Shown here in pieces: positions 7,691-9,395 of a stretch of 9,395 nt of DNA. The stretch is taken from positions 1-9,395 of the forward strand of contig CBDUST010000175.1 in NCBI GenBank assembly GCA_965369945.1, given 5' to 3'. How positions within the stretch are numbered: the stretch's first letter is position 1; every line of letters starts with the position of its first letter. Source of the stretch: JADFNO01 sp965369945 (GTDB lineage Bacteria; Planctomycetota; Phycisphaerae; Phycisphaerales; SM1A02). The position numbers were made by a program, and so were the translations under genes. The notes below the pieces were generated by a model that had not been told where the DNA came from, did no database searches, and saw only the letters and a list, made by a program, of their open reading frames with translations.

Positions 7691-7837
7691 TTAGCACTTC
7701 TCATATTTCGTGTTCTGTCCCTTGCCGCAGTTTCCACATGGAGGAAGCTGATCCGAATCGTCATCGAGCGTCACCTTCCAGTCGCAGTCCGTGCAGCAGT
7801 ACGTACCCTTTCCTGGTTTTTCGCCGACGTTGTACAT
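7691..7837 (-). CDS. 48-residue zinc-ribbon protein
   Basis: A tiny zinc-ribbon protein. It has the ordered elements GKGTY (10-13 region), CTDC (15-18), VTLDDDSD (22-29), PPCGNC (32-37) and a Tyr-Lys-rich end with a last Cys at 48. The two CxxC knuckles should bind one zinc. This 'GxGTYxCxxC...LPPCxxC' arrangement is a widespread small protein family of unknown role that I recognise by pattern. ATG 7837 has AAGGA six bases upstream and is clearly the start, although the frame stays open upstream through the LuxR remnant; a longer 171-codon reading would be a chimera of unrelated pieces. Confidence 0.8.
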   Translation of the reverse strand: MYNVGEKPGKGTYCCTDCDWKVTLDDDSDQLPPCGNCGKGQNTKYEKC

Positions 7838-7920
7838 GACTTTTCCTTTGCTATTGTTAGGGTTGGAGATTCCTGATCGATTTGTTGCAGCCAGCGGATG
7901 CTGCTCAGAAATCCCATGAT

Positions 7921-8004
7921 CCTCCGCCACAATCCTCATCGCTTCCCTGAACACAGCCACGGCCACGCCGATGCGGGTCTGGACCCCGAGCTTCCGGTAC
8001 AGCC
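7921..8004 (-). pseudogene. LuxR-type HTH C-terminal remnant, duplicate of the 8.3-kb gene
   Basis: The minus strand encodes LYRKLGVQTRIGVAVAVF and REAMRIVAE, a copy of the end of the LuxR-type gene at 8288-8695. By hand alignment with 8305-8382, 72 of 78 bases match, with one 6-base insertion (an extra GCCACG unit, giving VAVAVF instead of VAVF). The front of the HTH is missing: homology stops at 8004, just after the end of the 68-residue gene. No independent start or ribosome site is seen, so it is a non-functional fragment left between two small genes. Confidence 0.75.
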
Positions 8005-8024
8005 GACCGAGCATCGCCCACAGT

Positions 8025-8231
8025 CTACCGCGTGTGACACGCGTTCGAGCAGTAGAAGCAGCCGTCGACGTCATTGTAGTGGTTCTTAGCCTCACGTACC
8101 GCATCCTTGCAGTTCGTGAAATCGCCGAGATACACCCGATTCTCCGGATCCGGAAGGTAGGAACATCCGGTTGTGTGAACCTCATGCTCTCCTGTTGATT
8201 GGGCATTCTTGTTTACGTAGTAAGAGGCCAT
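8025..8231 (-). CDS. 68-residue Cys-containing small protein of a widespread uncharacterised family
   Basis: Begins MASYYVNKNAQSTGEHEVH and carries GCSYLPDP (22-29), YLGDFTNCKDAV (34-45) and a final CFYCSNAC, with five cysteines in all (23, 41, 58, 61, 65). I recognise the YYVNKNxQxxGxHEVHxxGCxYLP pattern as a common small bacterial protein of unknown role; the Cys spacing suggests metal or structural disulfide binding, which is inference. ATG 8231 has AAGGAG seven bases upstream, the best ribosome site in the window. It lies 56 bases after the LuxR-type gene and ends 20 bases before the LuxR remnant. Small size but strong start signal and recognisable sequence make it a firm gene. Confidence 0.82.
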   Translation of the reverse strand: MASYYVNKNAQSTGEHEVHTTGCSYLPDPENRVYLGDFTNCKDAVREAKNHYNDVDGCFYCSNACHTR

Positions 8232-8287
8232 GATTGAACTCCTTGTCCTGTTTTTTCCTTCTTGTCAATTCGCGCGACCGTCAGTAC

Positions 8288-8695
8288 TCATTCCTGCACC
8301 TGCTCTTCCGCCACAATTCTCATCGCTTCGCTGAACACGGCCACGCCGACGCGGGTCTGGACCCCAAGCTTCCGGTACAGCCTGCTAAACTGAGTTCTCA
8401 GCGTCTTATACGAAATACCGAGCTGATGAGCAATTGCACGATCCTTCAATTCGCAGAGCAACAACTCGACAATCTGCATCTCACGGGTACTCAGCCCCAA
8501 TCGCCGGCCGACAACAGCAACCCCCGGAAGTAAACCCGCTCCCGGAACACCCGCCCCGGGACCCCCCGGAAGGGCGCCGTTCCCAGAGGAGACCCTCGGG
8601 AGTGCTGGCGGAAGGAAAGACGCCATTGCCCCCTGCTGGGAACGGTGGCGGAACCTCCAGGGGCGGGGGGTGCCTGTAGGGGGGTTTGAACCCAA
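8288..8695 (-). CDS. LuxR-type helix-turn-helix regulator, N-terminus uncertain
   Basis: The last 70 residues form a LuxR/FixJ-type DNA-binding domain: LGLSTREMQIVELLL, then the HTH (DRAIAHQLGISYKTLRTQFS, about 85-104) and RLYRKLGVQTR (105-115). No receiver or autoinducer domain precedes it. Residues 1-65 are Pro/Gly/Arg-rich, come from a stretch of about 72% GC, and look unlike a folded domain. Neither ATG 8695 nor the in-frame ATG 8626 has a normally spaced ribosome site (AGGGGG lies only two bases before the latter), so the true start is unsure and the gene may itself be a 5'-disrupted copy. It heads the small-gene cluster on the minus strand. A duplicate of its 3' end lies at 7921-8004. 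Similar short LuxR-HTH proteins are common in Planctomycetes, a weak taxonomic hint. Confidence 0.65.
   Translation of the reverse strand: MGSNPPTGTPRPWRFRHRSQQGAMASFLPPALPRVSSGNGALPGGPGAGVPGAGLLPGVAVVGRRLGLSTREMQIVELLLCELKDRAIAHQLGISYKTLRTQFSRLYRKLGVQTRVGVAVFSEAMRIVAEEQVQE
8305..8382 (-). repeat. Direct repeat partner of 7921-8004
   Basis: Encodes LYRKLG through RIVAEE of the LuxR-type protein. Same orientation as the copy about 380 bases away; 72 of 78 aligned bases match, with a 6-base indel. The repeat brackets the 68-residue gene, so it could mediate its deletion or mark a tandem duplication. Confidence 0.8.
8521..8680. other. GC-rich island (about 72% GC)
   Basis: By hand count, 115 of 160 bases are G or C, against about 50% around it. 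It is built of C-runs and G-runs with several short palindromes (for example CCCCGGG and, just beyond, GGGTT-TG-AACCC at 8682-8693). It is read as the low-complexity N-terminus of the LuxR-type ORF, but the lack of stops in several frames follows from base composition. It could be an inserted repeat unit or a structured non-coding element; I do not recognise it. Confidence 0.45.
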
Positions 8696-8802
8696 GAAGT
8701 GGGCAATCGCAACACATCTCTTCCGTCTACGTGCGCGCGGATTCAGCGCAATTCGATCCTCTACGAATTAGGGCGAACGCTACCTGCATCGTGTGACAAG
8801 TA

Positions 8803-8815
8803 ATTTGTAACAAAT
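8803..8815. promoter_or_regulatory. Palindrome ATTTGT-A-ACAAAT, possible operator
   Basis: A perfect 6+1+6 palindrome about 110 bases upstream of the first ATG of the LuxR-type ORF. AT-rich perfect dyads of this size are typical of dimeric regulator sites; autoregulation by the LuxR-type protein is speculative. Confidence 0.3.
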
Positions 8816-9195
8816 CAGTTTTCGGTTCAGGCGCGCACTACATCCGCGGTTTCCAGGAGCGGCGCGCGGGGTCAGACCGGATTGAACCACACAGGCTGGG
8901 GCATCCGTGTAGGCTTGCGCGGGCGTCGCCCATCAACTATTAACCAACGGGCTCTGTGAGACGGAGAACGCGAGAGTTTGAGAGAGTTAGTTTCGGATGC
9001 CGAGAGCAACCGGTATGGTCTGTCTCAGTCCGATCGACCGGCTCTGAGGTAGTCCAGGAAGTGAGGTTGTGATGCCGATCCGCATACAATGCCGTGAAAA
9101 ACCGCGAGCCAGATCACAACCTGCAGAAGATATAGGGCAAAGCGCGCCACCGGCAGACGATCCATAGGCGTGTCATACGGATAGGAAACCAAAGT

Positions 9196-9212
9196 TCCGC
9201 ATGCGATGCGGA
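9196..9212. other. Short hairpin before the peptidase gene
   Basis: TCCGCAT-GCG-ATGCGGA forms a 7-base-pair stem with a three-base loop, about 35 bases before the presumed start of the peptidase gene. No U-tract follows, so it is not a standard intrinsic terminator. Confidence 0.3.
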
Positions 9213-9246
9213 TCAATCCAACTGTTGTTAGGCGCGGCGTAGACAA

Positions 9247-9395
9247 ATGGATTCAATGCAACCTCGGGCTGTCGACGGAGCTGGTCGCACTCTAGATCCA
9301 CGCGACGGCGTTGTGCCCATTATGAAGGAGATTGGCAAAGGCCGCTTGCAGATTGTCGGCACCGGCTTCTATATATCGCGGTTCGGCCTTTTCAT
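9247..9395 (+). CDS. N-terminus of a probable trypsin-like peptidase (cut by window end)
   Basis: The open frame runs from ATG 9247 to the window edge (49 codons): a short, poorly structured leader and then GKGRLQIVGTGFYISRFGLF. The GTGFxIxxxGxFxTAxHV pattern is the first-strand signature of trypsin-like (S1/Trypsin_2) domains. The window ends just before the expected catalytic-His segment, so activity cannot be judged. In-frame ATGs at 9256 and 9322 are alternative starts; none has a good ribosome site. The frame is closed upstream by TAG 9229-9231. It points away from the minus-strand cluster, so it belongs to a different transcript. Confidence 0.55.
   Translation, partial: MDSMQPRAVDGAGRTLDPRDGVVPIMKEIGKGRLQIVGTGFYISRFGLF

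Larger units (their letters stand above)
8696..9246. other. Gene-poor stretch between divergent genes
   Basis: No convincing coding region. A 73-codon minus-strand frame (9025-9246, TTG start) contains a hydrophobic stretch but has no ribosome site. The stretch presumably holds the promoters of the LuxR-type gene (leftward) and the peptidase gene (rightward); I could not assign -35/-10 pairs. It contains a 13-base palindrome and a small hairpin, listed separately. No tRNA, rRNA or CRISPR repeat is visible. Confidence 0.5.

Noticed and set aside
7691..8206. 171-codon minus-strand ORF
   Set aside because: A chimera of out-of-frame sequence from the 68-residue gene, the LuxR remnant and the zinc-ribbon gene; only the last 48 codons have a proper start.
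8660..8700. GGGTTCAAACCC on the minus strand resembling a tRNA T-arm
   Set aside because: Only three stem pairs form and no acceptor or anticodon arms are found at the right distance.
8481..8717. Overlapping Pro/Gly-rich ORFs in other frames of the GC-rich block
   Set aside because: Open only because high GC removes stop codons; no start signals or recognisable sequence.
9077..9214. Nine-base inverted repeat GATCCGCAT / ATGCGGATC, 120 bases apart
   Set aside because: Several such pairs are expected by chance in a window this size; no element or gene lies clearly between them.
9227..9233. GTTAGGC resembling an integron attC core site just before the peptidase start
   Set aside because: No matching inverse core (RYYYAAC) or paired inner boxes at a suitable distance on either strand; a single 7-base match is expected by chance.
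9025..9246. 73-codon minus-strand ORF with a hydrophobic stretch
   Set aside because: TTG start, no ribosome site at it or at the internal ATG 9165, and it overlaps the likely promoter region of the plus-strand peptidase gene.
1..9395. CRISPR arrays, insertion-sequence transposases, rRNA genes
   Set aside because: No regularly spaced repeats, transposase motifs or conserved RNA segments were seen on either strand.

Overview
This is an accessory bacterial region, best read as part of a defence island. It has about 50-55% GC, strong Shine-Dalgarno sites, closely packed genes and no core housekeeping genes. The organism cannot be fixed from sequence alone. The short LuxR-type HTH protein at 8.3-8.7 kb resembles small regulators I associate with Planctomycetes, but that is only a weak hint.

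Layout. (1) 21-1530, plus strand: three unrecognised genes whose ends overlap (about 197, 158 and 147 aa). The last encodes a four-helix membrane protein. (2) 1531-1914, minus strand: an uncertain small ORF, convergent with (1) and downstream of (3). (3) 2016-5914, minus strand: a Gabija-type pair. gajA encodes an OLD-family ABC ATPase fused to a TOPRIM nuclease (707 aa). gajB encodes a UvrD/PcrA-like helicase (596 aa). The genes overlap. (4) 6166-6978, minus strand: a stand-alone TIR-like nucleotide-binding protein of the CAP12/Pycsar-TIR family, with a probable NADase-type catalytic Glu. (5) 7160-8231, minus strand: a run of very small genes. These are a 96-codon reading frame broken by an apparent single-base loss at its start, a 60-aa protein, a 48-aa zinc-ribbon protein, a LuxR-HTH remnant and a 68-aa Cys-containing protein. 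(6) 8288-8695, minus strand: a LuxR-type HTH protein whose 3' end is the parent or sibling of the remnant in (5), with a very GC-rich stretch as its N-terminal region. (7) 8696-9246: no convincing gene. (8) 9247-end, plus strand: the N-terminus of a probable trypsin-like peptidase, cut by the window edge.

How the parts may work together. GajA and GajB are established partners: GajB unwinds or senses DNA, and GajA is an ATP/NTP-regulated DNA nuclease. The TIR-like gene lies directly upstream on the same strand with a gap of about 250 bp. It could be an independent abortive-infection effector or an accessory to Gabija; the sequence does not decide. The unrecognised three-gene plus-strand operon with a membrane protein, abutting the Gabija locus, is the best candidate here for an undescribed system. 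The small-gene cluster and the LuxR duplication show recent rearrangement and decay.
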